Positions 45,888-55,306 of a stretch of 63,335 nucleotides of DNA are shown one piece after another. Source of the stretch: Lachnospiraceae bacterium. GTDB lineage: Bacteria > Bacillota > Clostridia > Lachnospirales > Lachnospiraceae. The DNA is taken from contig JAAUZH010000031.1 of NCBI GenBank assembly GCA_014804675.1, forward strand, positions 1 to 63,335. The letters are read 5' to 3'. The notes under the pieces were generated by a model. The model was not told the DNA's origin. It worked only from the letters and a program-made list of their open reading frames with translations, and made no database searches. Position 1 is the stretch's first letter. Each line of letters begins with the position of its first letter. The translations under genes and the position numbers were made by a program.

Positions 45888-46544
45888 TTATGGCTGCTCT
45901 ACTAATAAGGAAACAATAGCTGTATAATCAGAATCGGAAATTCCCCAAAGGCCGTCAGAATTCTGAGATACGGTAACCGTTATTGTTTGTGGTTCACCAT
46001 AGGTAGCGGAAGCAATTCTTGCAGACATAATGTCATATGCAAGCTGGTAGGAACGTTCAAGAAGCTCATCTTCAGAAGGTATTTCGCCGCTTTCAGCCAC
46101 TTCTGCCTCTAGTTCTTCCCGGAAGGCATTGGAAGCCTCTTCTATCTCTTCATCAAAACCATCATAAATAATCAAAGGTTCAATAGTCAACGGTACTATG
46201 AAAGTTTTTCCATCTTTTTCAGCTTCGCCAACGGAATATTTTGTCTTTGCAAGCAATTCAATAAATAATTGTTTGTATTTTTCCAATAATTCATCTGAAA
46301 TGGAAAGTTCTTCATATTCAGTCAGAAAGCTTTCCAATACTTCGTCATACTCAGCCTGTGCATCCTCTGTGGTAGAGCCAGTTAACTCAATATACTTGTC
46401 AAATTCTGCTTTTGTTGCTGCATCCAATACGGCCTGAGTATAACTTGCTGCATCAAACTGTGCAAACAGACTGCATCCGGATAAGGACAAGGTAGTTACA
46501 AGCGCTAACGTAAGAGCCAGCAGTTTTTTACTAATGTGCTTCAT
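45888..46544 (-). CDS. DUF5105-like lipoprotein
   Basis: 218 aa exported lipoprotein. The start at 46544 (MKHISKKLLALTL) follows AAGGAG; an ATG 57 bases further upstream is rejected. The lipobox is LSGC, so the mature protein starts with Cys and is tethered to the membrane. The rest is acidic and helical (FDKYIELTGSTTEDAQAEYDEVLES) with a C-terminal TITVTVSQNSDGLWGISDSD strand region, the DUF5105 look. The ligand is unknown. Monocistronic with its own terminator. Confidence 0.78.
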   Translation of the reverse strand: MKHISKKLLALTLALVTTLSLSGCSLFAQFDAASYTQAVLDAATKAEFDKYIELTGSTTEDAQAEYDEVLESFLTEYEELSISDELLEKYKQLFIELLAKTKYSVGEAEKDGKTFIVPLTIEPLIIYDGFDEEIEEASNAFREELEAEVAESGEIPSEDELLERSYQLAYDIMSARIASATYGEPQTITVTVSQNSDGLWGISDSDYTAIVSLLVEQP

Positions 46545-46662
46545 AAAATTTCTCCTTTTAATTAATATATTAAATTTAAGATAACGAGCAAATTTTAACA
46601 TATTTTATATTAGAAATCAATCAAAATATTGGTAAATTCCGTAAATTTCCATAAATGAACTG

Positions 46663-49020
46663 TTAAAAACGCATTGTCAGCTGAATCCGTTTCTTTGCAA
46701 GATCCACGCTCATGACCTTTACTTCCACGATATCTCCAACGCTGACTGCTTCCAAAGGATGTTTAATAAATTTATCGGTAATCTGGGAAATATGAACCAG
46801 TCCGTCCTGATGGACGCCGATATCCACAAAGACGCCAAAGTCAATGACATTTCGCACAGTGCCTTTTAAAACCAGTCCGGGAGTCAGATCCTTCATGTCA
46901 AGCACATCGCTTCTAAGAATTGGTGCAGGCATGTCATCTCGGGGATCTCTTGCCGGTTTTTCCAGTTCCTTTAAAATATCGGTAAGGGTCAGTTCCCCAA
47001 TGCCAAGCTCTTCTGCCAGCTTCTTTTTGTCCCTGATCTTTTTCTCAAGGCCTGAAATGCTGTCGGTAGCGCTATCTCTGTCCGTTACGGTTCCACCGGA
47101 TTTTTTTGGAGAACTATCAGCCTCAGATGATAACTGAATGCCGCCCATGGCTTCTGCAAGTGCTTTTCCCATAGCGGTATTGGTATTGCGGATTACTACC
47201 TTAGGCTGCTTTTTCTTTTGTGGCTCTTTGGCAGGAGCTTTTTTGGCGGCTGCTTTTTTTTCTGCCGCTTTTTTCTGGGCCTCTTTTACATCCTCCATAG
47301 TAAGTCCCATCTTGTCCAAAAGCTTTAAGGCAGCTTCGTAGGATTCCGGATGGACGCTGGTTGCATCCAAAGGGTTATCCCCATCTAAAATACGCATAAA
47401 GCCGGCGCATTGCTCATATGCTTTTGGTCCTAATTTGGCTACCTTTAAAAGCTGCCTGCGGTTTGTAAAACGTCCGTTTGTTTCCCGATAATCCACAATG
47501 TTTCTGGCAATGGCCTTGCTGATGCCGGAAATATATTCCAACAAGGAAGCGCTGGCAGTATTTAAATCCACGCCTACCTTATTAACGCTGTCTTCTACCA
47601 CACCGCTTAAGGCTTCGCTTAATTTTTTCTGATTCATATCATGCTGGTATTGCCCTACACCAATGGATTTGGGATCGATTTTTACAAGCTCGGCAAGGGG
47701 GTCCTGCAGCCGCCTTGCAATGGATACAGCGCTTCTTTGTCCAACGTCAAAGTTTGGAAATTCTTCCGTTGCCAGCTTGGATGCGGAATAAACAGAAGCG
47801 CCGGCTTCGCTCACGATAATGTATTCTACTTTGGAGTCTAACTCCTTTAATAAATCCACGATAATCTGTTCTGACTCTCTGGAAGCTGTTCCGTTTCCTA
47901 CGGAAATTAAGGAAACATTGTATTTTTTGATTAATCTTTTTAATTCCGCTTTGGCTTCCTCTACCTTGTTTTGGGGAGCGGTAGGAAAAATAACTTTTGT
48001 ATCCAGCACCTTTCCGGTGGCATCCACTACTGCCAGCTTACAGCCTGTACGGAAAGCCGGGTCCCAGCCAAGAACAGTGCGGCCGGCAATAGGGGGCTGC
48101 AGTAAAAGCTGCTCTAAGTTTTTGCCAAATACGGTAATGGCGCCATCTTCTGCCTTTTCCGTCAGTTCGTTACGGATTTCACGTTCAATAGCAGGGGCAA
48201 TCAGGCGGTCATAGCTGTCTGCAATAACGTCTTTTAAGACTGGAGAGGTAATAGGATTTTCCTTTGTAATGACTTTCTTCTCCAGATACATAATAATGCG
48301 TTCTACCGGAGCTGCTATTTTTACCGTTAGTATTTTTTCTTTTTCTCCCCGGTTCAATGCAAGAATCCTGTGACCGGCTGCCTTCTTTACAGGTTCCTCG
48401 TAGTCATAATACATTTCGTAGACGCTTTGGGTTTCCTTTTCTTTGGCACAGCTTGTAATCCTGCCCTCTTCAAAGGTGGCATTCCGGATATAAATGCGGT
48501 AATCCGCCTCATCGGAAATGGACTCTGCGATAATGTCCTTTGCTCCGGCAATTGCATCCTCCACAGTTTTTACTTCCTTTTCCTCATTGATAAATGACAA
48601 TGCTGATTCTTCCAGCGGGGTGGTAAGCTCCTGTGCCAGAATGATTTGTGACAGCGGCTCTAACCCCTTTTCTTTTGCAACAGAAGCTCTTGTCTTTCTC
48701 TTGGGACGGTAAGGACGGTACAGGTCCTCCACCACTACTAAGGTTTCGGCAGCTGCAATTTTGGCTTTTAGTTCTTCTGTTAATTTTCCCTGTTCCTCTA
48801 TGCTGGCAAGAACGGTTTCTTTCTTTTCTTCCAGATTCCGAAGATAGTTGAGTCGTTCAAATAAATTCCGGAGCACTTCATCGTTTAATGCACCGGTTAC
48901 TTCTTTTCTGTAACGGGAAATAAAAGGAATGGTGTTCCCTTCATCTATTAGTTTTACGGCAGCTTCTACCTGCCATTTTTCTACATTTAATTCTTCTTTT
49001 AGTTTTTGAATGATATCCAT
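46663..49020 (-). CDS. tex: Tex family RNA-binding transcription accessory protein
   Basis: 785 aa. The N-terminal helical and YqgF-like core (ALNDEVLRNLFERL, RTVLGWDPAFRTGCKLAVVD) is followed by the helix-hairpin-helix domain (LNTASASLLEYISGIS) and a C-terminal S1 RNA-binding domain (LVLKGTVRNVIDFGVFVDIG). A Lys/Ala-rich, disordered insertion of about 70 residues sits just before the last part, which makes it longer than most Tex proteins. The start at 49020 (MDIIQKLKEEL) follows AAGGAG; upstream codons in the same frame are untranslated leader. Confidence 0.94.
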   Translation of the reverse strand: MDIIQKLKEELNVEKWQVEAAVKLIDEGNTIPFISRYRKEVTGALNDEVLRNLFERLNYLRNLEEKKETVLASIEEQGKLTEELKAKIAAAETLVVVEDLYRPYRPKRKTRASVAKEKGLEPLSQIILAQELTTPLEESALSFINEEKEVKTVEDAIAGAKDIIAESISDEADYRIYIRNATFEEGRITSCAKEKETQSVYEMYYDYEEPVKKAAGHRILALNRGEKEKILTVKIAAPVERIIMYLEKKVITKENPITSPVLKDVIADSYDRLIAPAIEREIRNELTEKAEDGAITVFGKNLEQLLLQPPIAGRTVLGWDPAFRTGCKLAVVDATGKVLDTKVIFPTAPQNKVEEAKAELKRLIKKYNVSLISVGNGTASRESEQIIVDLLKELDSKVEYIIVSEAGASVYSASKLATEEFPNFDVGQRSAVSIARRLQDPLAELVKIDPKSIGVGQYQHDMNQKKLSEALSGVVEDSVNKVGVDLNTASASLLEYISGISKAIARNIVDYRETNGRFTNRRQLLKVAKLGPKAYEQCAGFMRILDGDNPLDATSVHPESYEAALKLLDKMGLTMEDVKEAQKKAAEKKAAAKKAPAKEPQKKKQPKVVIRNTNTAMGKALAEAMGGIQLSSEADSSPKKSGGTVTDRDSATDSISGLEKKIRDKKKLAEELGIGELTLTDILKELEKPARDPRDDMPAPILRSDVLDMKDLTPGLVLKGTVRNVIDFGVFVDIGVHQDGLVHISQITDKFIKHPLEAVSVGDIVEVKVMSVDLAKKRIQLTMRF

Positions 49021-49056
49021 GGTATTCTCCTTGTTTTTTATATAGTGACGAATCCT

Positions 49057-49085
49057 ATTATAGCGAAATCTGGAAATAAGTTCAA
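49057..49085 (-). promoter_or_regulatory. Promoter of tex
   Basis: On the minus strand TTGAAC (49085-49080), 17 bases, TATAAT (49062-49057), 37 bases before the start. Confidence 0.75.
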
Positions 49086-49229
49086 TGGAAATTTCATATG
49101 AAGGGCTGCTGGGAAAATGCGGTTTACAATCCTTTTTTACCGTATTATAATTTAGGGACGGAAGTGACCCGGGGAGTGAAAAGATAACCAGAAACCGGGA
49201 AATAATAAACAGCAGCAAGGAAAAAGAAA

Positions 49230-50969
49230 ATGAAAAAATTATTGATATATTTAAAAGGGTATAAAAAAGAAACCATTCTGGCGCCTCTTTTTAAAATGCT
49301 GGAGGCTGCCTTTGAACTGTTGATTCCTCTGGTAGTTGCTTCGATTATAGATGTGGGAATTGAAAACGGCGACCGGGCTTATATTATAAAGATGTGCCTG
49401 CTTATGGTGGCATTGGGAGTGATTGGACTGATATGTTCTATTACCGCTCAGTTTTATGCGGCAAAAGCAGCGGTAGGATTTGCTACCGGGCTCAGGCATG
49501 GGCTGTTTGCCCATATTCAGAGCCTTTCCTTTGCAGAAATTGACAGGATCGGCACCTCTACTATGATTACGAGAATGACAAGCGATATCAATCAGGTGCA
49601 GTCAGGCGTCAATCTGGTCCTGCGCCTGTTCTTAAGGTCGCCCTTTATTGTTTTTGGAGCTATGATCATGGCATTTACGGTAGATGTAAAAGCAGCCTTT
49701 GTTTTTGTGGCAGCGATTCCGCTTTTATCCATTGTAGTATTCGGCATCATGCTGATAAGCATTCCGCTGTATAAAAAGGTGCAGGAAGCATTGGATAAGG
49801 TCCTTCTGCTTACAAGGGAAAATCTCACGGGGGTAAGGGTAATCAGGGCATTTGGCATGGAGGAAGAGGAAAAGGAACGATTTGCCGAAAGCAACCTGCT
49901 TTTGTTAAAGCTGCAAAAATACGTAGGGAAAATATCGGCCCTTATGAATCCGGTTACTTATATTATCATAAATAGCGCCGTGATTGCCTTGATCTGGATT
50001 GGCGGAGAGCAGGTATATGAAGGGATGATTACTCAGGGACAGGTGGTGGCGCTGGTCAGCTATATGTCACAGATTCTTGTGGAGTTGATCAAGCTGGCAA
50101 ATCTGATTATTACCGTGACCAAGGCAATTGCTTGTGGTAACCGTATTCAGGCCGTATTTGAAATAGAATGTTCCTTGGAAGAGGCGCAGGAAAAAATGAG
50201 AGAGGTTGAGAATACCGATGCCAAAATTTTATTTGAAAAGGTCGGGCTGACCTATCCGGGGAATGCAGAGGAATCTTTGAAGGACATTGATTTCGCAGTC
50301 CGCAAAGGGGAAACGGTTGGAGTGATAGGAGGAACCGGTTCGGGAAAAACCTCCCTTGTGCATCTGATTCCAAGATTTTATGATGCTACCAGAGGAAGGG
50401 TGCTGATAGATGGCAGGGATGTGAAGGAATATCCTCTTTGTGAGCTTCGGAAGAAGATTGCCATCGTGCTGCAGAAAAGCGTGTTGTTTTCCGGAACCAT
50501 CAGGGAAAACTTACTTTGGGGCAGAGAGGATGCAACTGAAGAGGAACTATGGGAAGCTTTGGAAATATCCCAGTCTAAGGAGTTCGTGGAGCAGAAAGAG
50601 AAAGGACTGGAAACCAATATCAGTCAAGGTGGAAAAAACCTTTCGGGAGGGCAGAAGCAGCGGCTTACTATTGCAAGGGCTTTGGTGAAACAGCCGGAAA
50701 TCCTGATTATGGACGACAGCGCTTCGGCATTGGACTTTGCAACGGATGCGGCTTTAAGAAAGGCGATTCGGGAAATGAAAAATCCGCCAGTTGTGTTTAT
50801 TGTATCCCAGAGGGCGGCTTCCGTATTGCAGGCAGATAAAATCCTGGTGTTGGAGGACGGCGGGATTGCCGGCATGGGAACTCATGAAGAGCTGCTGCAA
50901 AGCTGTGAAGTCTATCAGGAAATTTACTATTCCCAGGCAGCAAGGGGGAATGGAAAGGAGGGCAGATAA
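49230..50969 (+). CDS. ABC exporter half-transporter with degenerate Walker B (heterodimer subunit 1)
   Basis: 579 aa: six-helix membrane domain (about 1-310) fused to an ATPase domain. Walker A is GGTGSGKTS, the signature is LSGGQKQR, and Walker B ends MDDSAS, so the catalytic Glu is replaced by Asp. The D loop is SALD. This is the pattern of the non-catalytic-Walker subunit in heterodimeric exporters such as BmrCD or TM287/288. The stop codon is immediately followed by the ATG of the partner gene. The substrate (drug, peptide or lipid) is unknown. Confidence 0.93.
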   Translation: MKKLLIYLKGYKKETILAPLFKMLEAAFELLIPLVVASIIDVGIENGDRAYIIKMCLLMVALGVIGLICSITAQFYAAKAAVGFATGLRHGLFAHIQSLSFAEIDRIGTSTMITRMTSDINQVQSGVNLVLRLFLRSPFIVFGAMIMAFTVDVKAAFVFVAAIPLLSIVVFGIMLISIPLYKKVQEALDKVLLLTRENLTGVRVIRAFGMEEEEKERFAESNLLLLKLQKYVGKISALMNPVTYIIINSAVIALIWIGGEQVYEGMITQGQVVALVSYMSQILVELIKLANLIITVTKAIACGNRIQAVFEIECSLEEAQEKMREVENTDAKILFEKVGLTYPGNAEESLKDIDFAVRKGETVGVIGGTGSGKTSLVHLIPRFYDATRGRVLIDGRDVKEYPLCELRKKIAIVLQKSVLFSGTIRENLLWGREDATEEELWEALEISQSKEFVEQKEKGLETNISQGGKNLSGGQKQRLTIARALVKQPEILIMDDSASALDFATDAALRKAIREMKNPPVVFIVSQRAASVLQADKILVLEDGGIAGMGTHEELLQSCEVYQEIYYSQAARGNGKEGR

Positions 50970-52715
50970 ATGGAAAAAAAGAAGCAATTATCGATTCTAA
51001 AGGATGTATTGCGGTATATAAAGAAATACCGCATTTATACAGTATTGTCCATCCTGCTGGCTGCTTCCAGCGCTCTTTTGACCTTATATGTGCCCATTCT
51101 TACCGGAGAGGCAATTGATTTGATTCTGGATAAGGGTTATGTGGATTTTACAGGCATGAAGCGGATATTAACGGAAGTTGCTGTTATCGTACTAATAACC
51201 GCATTTTTCCAATGGCTGATGAATGTGTGCAACAATAAAATTACCTATAATGTAGTTCATGACATTAGAAAGGAAGCTTTTGAGAAAATTGAAATTCTGC
51301 CCCTGAAATACATTGACGGCAAGTCCTATGGGGAAATTGTAAGCCGGGTCATAGCAGATGTGGACCAGTTCTCAGAGGGGCTTTTAATGGGATTTACTCA
51401 GTTTTTTACCGGTGTTACCACTATTTTAGGAACTTTGTTTTTTATGCTGCGGTTAAATGTAGGAATCACTCTTGTGGTTGTTTGCCTGACACCGGTGTCG
51501 CTTTTTGTGGCGGGCTTTATTGCAAAAAGAACCTTTTCCATGTTTAAGCTTCAATCAGAAACGAGAGGGGAACAGACCGGGCTCATTGAAGAAATGATAG
51601 GAAACCAAAAGGTTGTGCAGGCTTTTGGACAGGAGGAAAACGTGCTGGAAAAATTTGATGAAATCAACGGCCGTTTGGAGACCTGCTCTTTAAGGGCTAT
51701 CTTTTTCTCATCCCTGACGAATCCCTCCACCCGTTTCGTCAATGGTCTGGTATATGCAGGCGTTGGTTTTTTTGGCGCTTTTGCTGCTATCAGGGGAAAG
51801 ATTACGGTAGGGCAGCTGTCCTGTTTTTTAAGCTATGCCAACCAATATACAAAGCCCTTTAATGAGATTTCGGGAGTGGTAACGGAACTGCAGAATGCTC
51901 TTGCCTGTGCAGGACGGATTTTTGAACTGATTGGGGAAAAGCCACAGGTGCCGGAAGCTGAAAATGCTCATGTGCTAAAGGCTGTGGATGGGACTGTAGA
52001 TTTAGAGGATGTTTCCTTTTCCTATGAAAAAAGCAGAAAACTAATTGAACATCTGAATCTTTCTGTAAAACCGGGACAGAGGATTGCAATTGTAGGACCC
52101 ACAGGATGTGGGAAAACAACCATTATTAATTTGTTGATGCGCTTTTATGATGTGAACCGGGGAAGGATTCAGGTAAGCGGCATAGATATCCGGAATGTTA
52201 CAAGGAAGAGCCTTAGAGCTTCTTATGGTATGGTGTTGCAGGAGACCTGGTTAAAATGCGGAACCATTGAGGAAAATTTGAAAATGGGTAAGCCGGATGC
52301 AACCAGAGAGGAAGTCATTGAGGCTGCTAGGGCAGCACATGCCCATAGCTTTATCAAGCGTCTTCCAAAGGGCTATGACACTTATATTACAGAGGAGGGC
52401 GGAGGGCTATCCATAGGACAAAAGCAGCTTTTGTGTATTGCAAGAGTTATGCTTTGCTTACCCCCTATGCTGATTTTGGACGAAGCCACCTCCTCCATAG
52501 ATACCCGTACCGAATTAAAGATTCAAAAGGCATTTGCAAGCATGATGGAAGGCAGAACCAGCTTTATCGTGGCTCACAGGCTTTCCACCATTCAGGAAGC
52601 GGATGTAATATTGGTTATGAAAGACGGCGCTATCATTGAGCAGGGAACTCATGAAGAGCTGCTTGGGAAAGAAGGATTTTATTATACATTGTATAACAGT
52701 CAATTTGCCCTTTAG
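50970..52715 (+). CDS. ABC exporter half-transporter with altered signature (heterodimer subunit 2)
   Basis: 581 aa with a six-helix membrane domain (about 1-320) and an ATPase domain. Walker A is GPTGCGKTT, Walker B is LILDEATSS with the catalytic Glu, but the signature is LSIGQKQLL instead of LSGGQ. This complements subunit 1: one composite site pairs canonical Walker motifs here with LSGGQ of subunit 1, the other pairs the Asp-type Walker B of subunit 1 with LSIGQ. The hydrolysis-competent and degenerate sites can thus be assigned. A terminator follows. Confidence 0.93.
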   Translation: MEKKKQLSILKDVLRYIKKYRIYTVLSILLAASSALLTLYVPILTGEAIDLILDKGYVDFTGMKRILTEVAVIVLITAFFQWLMNVCNNKITYNVVHDIRKEAFEKIEILPLKYIDGKSYGEIVSRVIADVDQFSEGLLMGFTQFFTGVTTILGTLFFMLRLNVGITLVVVCLTPVSLFVAGFIAKRTFSMFKLQSETRGEQTGLIEEMIGNQKVVQAFGQEENVLEKFDEINGRLETCSLRAIFFSSLTNPSTRFVNGLVYAGVGFFGAFAAIRGKITVGQLSCFLSYANQYTKPFNEISGVVTELQNALACAGRIFELIGEKPQVPEAENAHVLKAVDGTVDLEDVSFSYEKSRKLIEHLNLSVKPGQRIAIVGPTGCGKTTIINLLMRFYDVNRGRIQVSGIDIRNVTRKSLRASYGMVLQETWLKCGTIEENLKMGKPDATREEVIEAARAAHAHSFIKRLPKGYDTYITEEGGGLSIGQKQLLCIARVMLCLPPMLILDEATSSIDTRTELKIQKAFASMMEGRTSFIVAHRLSTIQEADVILVMKDGAIIEQGTHEELLGKEGFYYTLYNSQFAL

Positions 52716-52730
52716 AATATTGGAAAGGAG

Positions 52731-52757
52731 AAAGAATCGCTTTTGATTCTTTCTTTT
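52731..52757 (+). terminator. Terminator of the heterodimeric exporter operon
   Basis: AAAGAATC (52731-52738) pairs with GATTCTTT (52745-52752), followed by CTTTTT. Confidence 0.8.
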
Positions 52758-52962
52758 TGGGTAAATTCAGTTTACATGACAAGATTATAGCAAGGTAAAA
52801 AATTTTAATAATATTGAAGTTTTTTCTGTCCGCTATTCGTTTAATTATTATGCAGGATGTTTATGGAGAAAAATAGGATACACATAATCAGAAATCAAAC
52901 TGGTGAGAAAAAGGGAAAGCAAAAGTAAAATAAGAAAAAAATAAGAAAAAAAGCTATATGTA

Positions 52963-53015
52963 TTGACAAGATGTGAAAAATGTATTATTGTACCAATTAA
53001 ATAATACAACAATAC
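52963..53015 (+). promoter_or_regulatory. Promoter and possible operator of the MacB-type efflux operon
   Basis: TTGACA (52963-52968), 17 bases, TATTGT (52986-52991). An imperfect dyad GTATTATTGT (52982-52991) / ACAACAATAC (53006-53015), one mismatch, overlaps the -10 and start region and may bind a repressor. The rest of the gap 52716-53090 is A-rich and otherwise empty. Confidence 0.5.
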
Positions 53016-53090
53016 ATAATAGGAAAAAGAAGTGGTTTCTTTCATGTATATCAATTTGAATAAAAGAGTAAAAAGGAAAGGGTAGAAAGC

Positions 53091-53780
53091 ATGGATTCAC
53101 TAATTGAAATTAAGGATATATGCAAAATATATAATCCGGGTGAAAATGAAGTAAAGGCTCTTGATCATGTATCCCTGAATATCCAAAAGGGAGAATTTGT
53201 AGCAATTATAGGTCAGTCAGGATCGGGAAAGTCTACATTGATGAACATGCTGGGATGCCTGGATGTTCCCACAAGTGGCATTTACATATTAAATGGAAGC
53301 GATGTGTCGGATATGACAGATGATGAGCTCTCAGATATCCGGAATCAGGAAATCGGATTTATTTTTCAGGGATTTAACTTAATTGCAGGTCTGAATGCCA
53401 TGGAAAATGTAGAGCTGCCCCTTATTTACAGGGGAGTGGGAAAGAAAGAACGGCACCGGCTGGCAGTGAGTGCCTTAACAAAGGTTGGGCTGGAACATCG
53501 GCTGGATCATAAGCCTTCGGAGATGTCGGGAGGGCAGCAGCAGAGGGTTGCCATCGCAAGGGCAATTGCCCAGGCGCCTCCGGTTATTCTGGCAGATGAG
53601 CCTACCGGAAATCTGGATTCCGCTTCCAGCAAGGAAATCATACAAATCTTAAAAGAGCTTCATAAGGAAGGAAGAACCGTCATCATCATCACCCATGACA
53701 ACGAGATAGCCGCCCAGGCAAAAAGAGTCATACGAATCAGGGACGGAAGAATAGAAAGGGATTATGAAAATGAAATTTAA
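53091..53780 (+). CDS. ABC transporter ATPase, MacB/LolD type
   Basis: 229 aa ATPase. Walker A is GQSGSGKST, the Q-loop region is [10 protein letters not shown], the signature is MSGGQQQR, and Walker B is [12 protein letters not shown]. It drives the FtsX-like permease encoded two genes downstream through mechanotransmission rather than direct transport. Its end overlaps the adaptor start by 17 bases, so translation is coupled. Confidence 0.94.
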   Translation: MDSLIEIKDICKIYNPGENEVKALDHVSLNIQKGEFVAIIGQSGSGKSTLMNMLGCLDVPTSGIYILNGSDVSDMTDDELSDIRNQEIGFIFQGFNLIAGLNAMENVELPLIYRGVGKKERHRLAVSALTKVGLEHRLDHKPSEMSGGQQQRVAIARAIAQAPPVILADEPTGNLDSASSKEIIQILKELHKEGRTVIIITHDNEIAAQAKRVIRIRDGRIERDYENEI

Positions 53781-55293
53781 GAAAAAAGAGGAAAAACAGA
53801 TGGAAAATCAAGGAAGGGACATACAGGTTTCTGAACAGAAGTCTAAAAAGAAAAAAGGAAAAATGAAATGGTTTATCATCGGAGGAATTGCGGTGGTTGT
53901 AATTGGTTATGTGGCTCTTGCCCGCATGAGCGCAGGGAATATTACCATGCCTGTAAATGTAGCGCAGGTACGGAAGGGAGAGATTACGCAAACGGTGGAA
54001 AGCTCCGGTACGGTGGAAAGTGAAGAGCAAAAAGTTTACTTTGCCCAGGTAAACGGAAAAGTGAACACTCTGAATGTGACAGCCGGTGCAAATGTAAAGG
54101 CTGGGGATAACGTGGTTTCCTATGATATGGATGCATTAGAAACAGAATTGAAACGAGTGGAACTGGAAGAAAAAGCAAACAATTATGGAATTGATGCTGC
54201 TGTGGCTGGATTGAACGAATCCCAGAGAAGATCCAGTGAAGCTGCTGCTAATTATGAAGAAGCGGTAAAATACGTGGCGCATTACAGTGAATGTGTGGGG
54301 CAAATTAATGAACAGTTGTCAAAAGCAAATGAGCTTTCCGGACAGGCAACGACTTTACAGGCAGAAATTGCAGAATTAGAAGCAAAACTTGCGGCAAAGC
54401 CGGAAAGCGAAAAGATTGCGAAACAATTAGCAGCAAAAGAAAAAGAATTGAAAAGTACGAATAAAGAACTGGGGAAATATAATATATCCGAGCTGCAGTC
54501 TGCTTTGGAGGTATGTTCCGGAGATCTGGCAGAATATAAAGCACAAAAGGCTCAATATGAAGCAGCAAAGGAAGCGGATCCAAGTATAGGAAGCCAGAAG
54601 GCACAGCAGTCTGCTCTAAAGGAGGTTTCCAAGTTGACAGCGCAAACTGCACAGGAGAATTTCAGAAAGGCGCAGGATGGGGTTGTTATAGATTTTAATG
54701 GAATCGTTTCCCAGGTAGATGTGGTAGAAGGACAGACTGTAGCAGAGGGTACACCTTTATTTACATTGAAAAGCATGGAAAAGGTAAAGGCTGTTATTTC
54801 TGTTTCCAAGTATGATTTGGAGAAAATAGCAATTGGACAGAAGGGCAGGGTTACCATAAACGGGAAGGAGTATGAGGGCACGTTATCTGCAATCAATAAA
54901 ATCGCACAGCCGAATCAGTCCGGTACACCAATGGTAAATGTGGATATTCATATTGAAAATCCTGATGAGGATATTTTCCTGGGAGTAGAGGCAAAAGTCA
55001 GCCTGGAAACAGCCAAAAGGGAACAGGCGATGTTGATTCCGGTGGAATGTGTCAATTCGGATATGAACGGTGACTTTTGCTGGACAGTGGTAAATGGCAT
55101 GATAACACGGAAAGATATTGAAACAGGCATTACAACGGACACCTATATAGAAGTGTTAAGCGGTCTGGAGGAGGGAGACCGTGTAGTAACGGATATGACG
55201 ATTACTTTGGAAGAAGGCATGGAAGTTATTCCGATTGAAGAGGCTGCGGGAGAAAATGAAGAAGAAGCTGATACCGCTGCGGCTTCTGAATAA
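53764..55293 (+). CDS. Efflux periplasmic-adaptor-like (HlyD/MacA) protein
   Basis: 509 aa. One membrane anchor (FIIGGIAVVVIGYVALA, about residues 37-55) is followed by a lipoyl-like half (VESSGTVESEEQ, VNGKVNTLNVTAGANVKAGD), a long coiled coil (about 125-290, rich in Glu/Lys/Ala/Gln), the second lipoyl half (VDVVEGQTVAEGTPLF) and barrel domains ending in an acidic tail. In a monoderm this adaptor would span the wall side and hand substrate from the MacB-type permease. Alternative starts at 53770 and 53800 are possible. Confidence 0.9.
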   Translation: MKMKFKKKEEKQMENQGRDIQVSEQKSKKKKGKMKWFIIGGIAVVVIGYVALARMSAGNITMPVNVAQVRKGEITQTVESSGTVESEEQKVYFAQVNGKVNTLNVTAGANVKAGDNVVSYDMDALETELKRVELEEKANNYGIDAAVAGLNESQRRSSEAAANYEEAVKYVAHYSECVGQINEQLSKANELSGQATTLQAEIAELEAKLAAKPESEKIAKQLAAKEKELKSTNKELGKYNISELQSALEVCSGDLAEYKAQKAQYEAAKEADPSIGSQKAQQSALKEVSKLTAQTAQENFRKAQDGVVIDFNGIVSQVDVVEGQTVAEGTPLFTLKSMEKVKAVISVSKYDLEKIAIGQKGRVTINGKEYEGTLSAINKIAQPNQSGTPMVNVDIHIENPDEDIFLGVEAKVSLETAKREQAMLIPVECVNSDMNGDFCWTVVNGMITRKDIETGITTDTYIEVLSGLEEGDRVVTDMTITLEEGMEVIPIEEAAGENEEEADTAAASE

Positions 55294-55306
55294 TGGAGGC
55301 AGCTAT

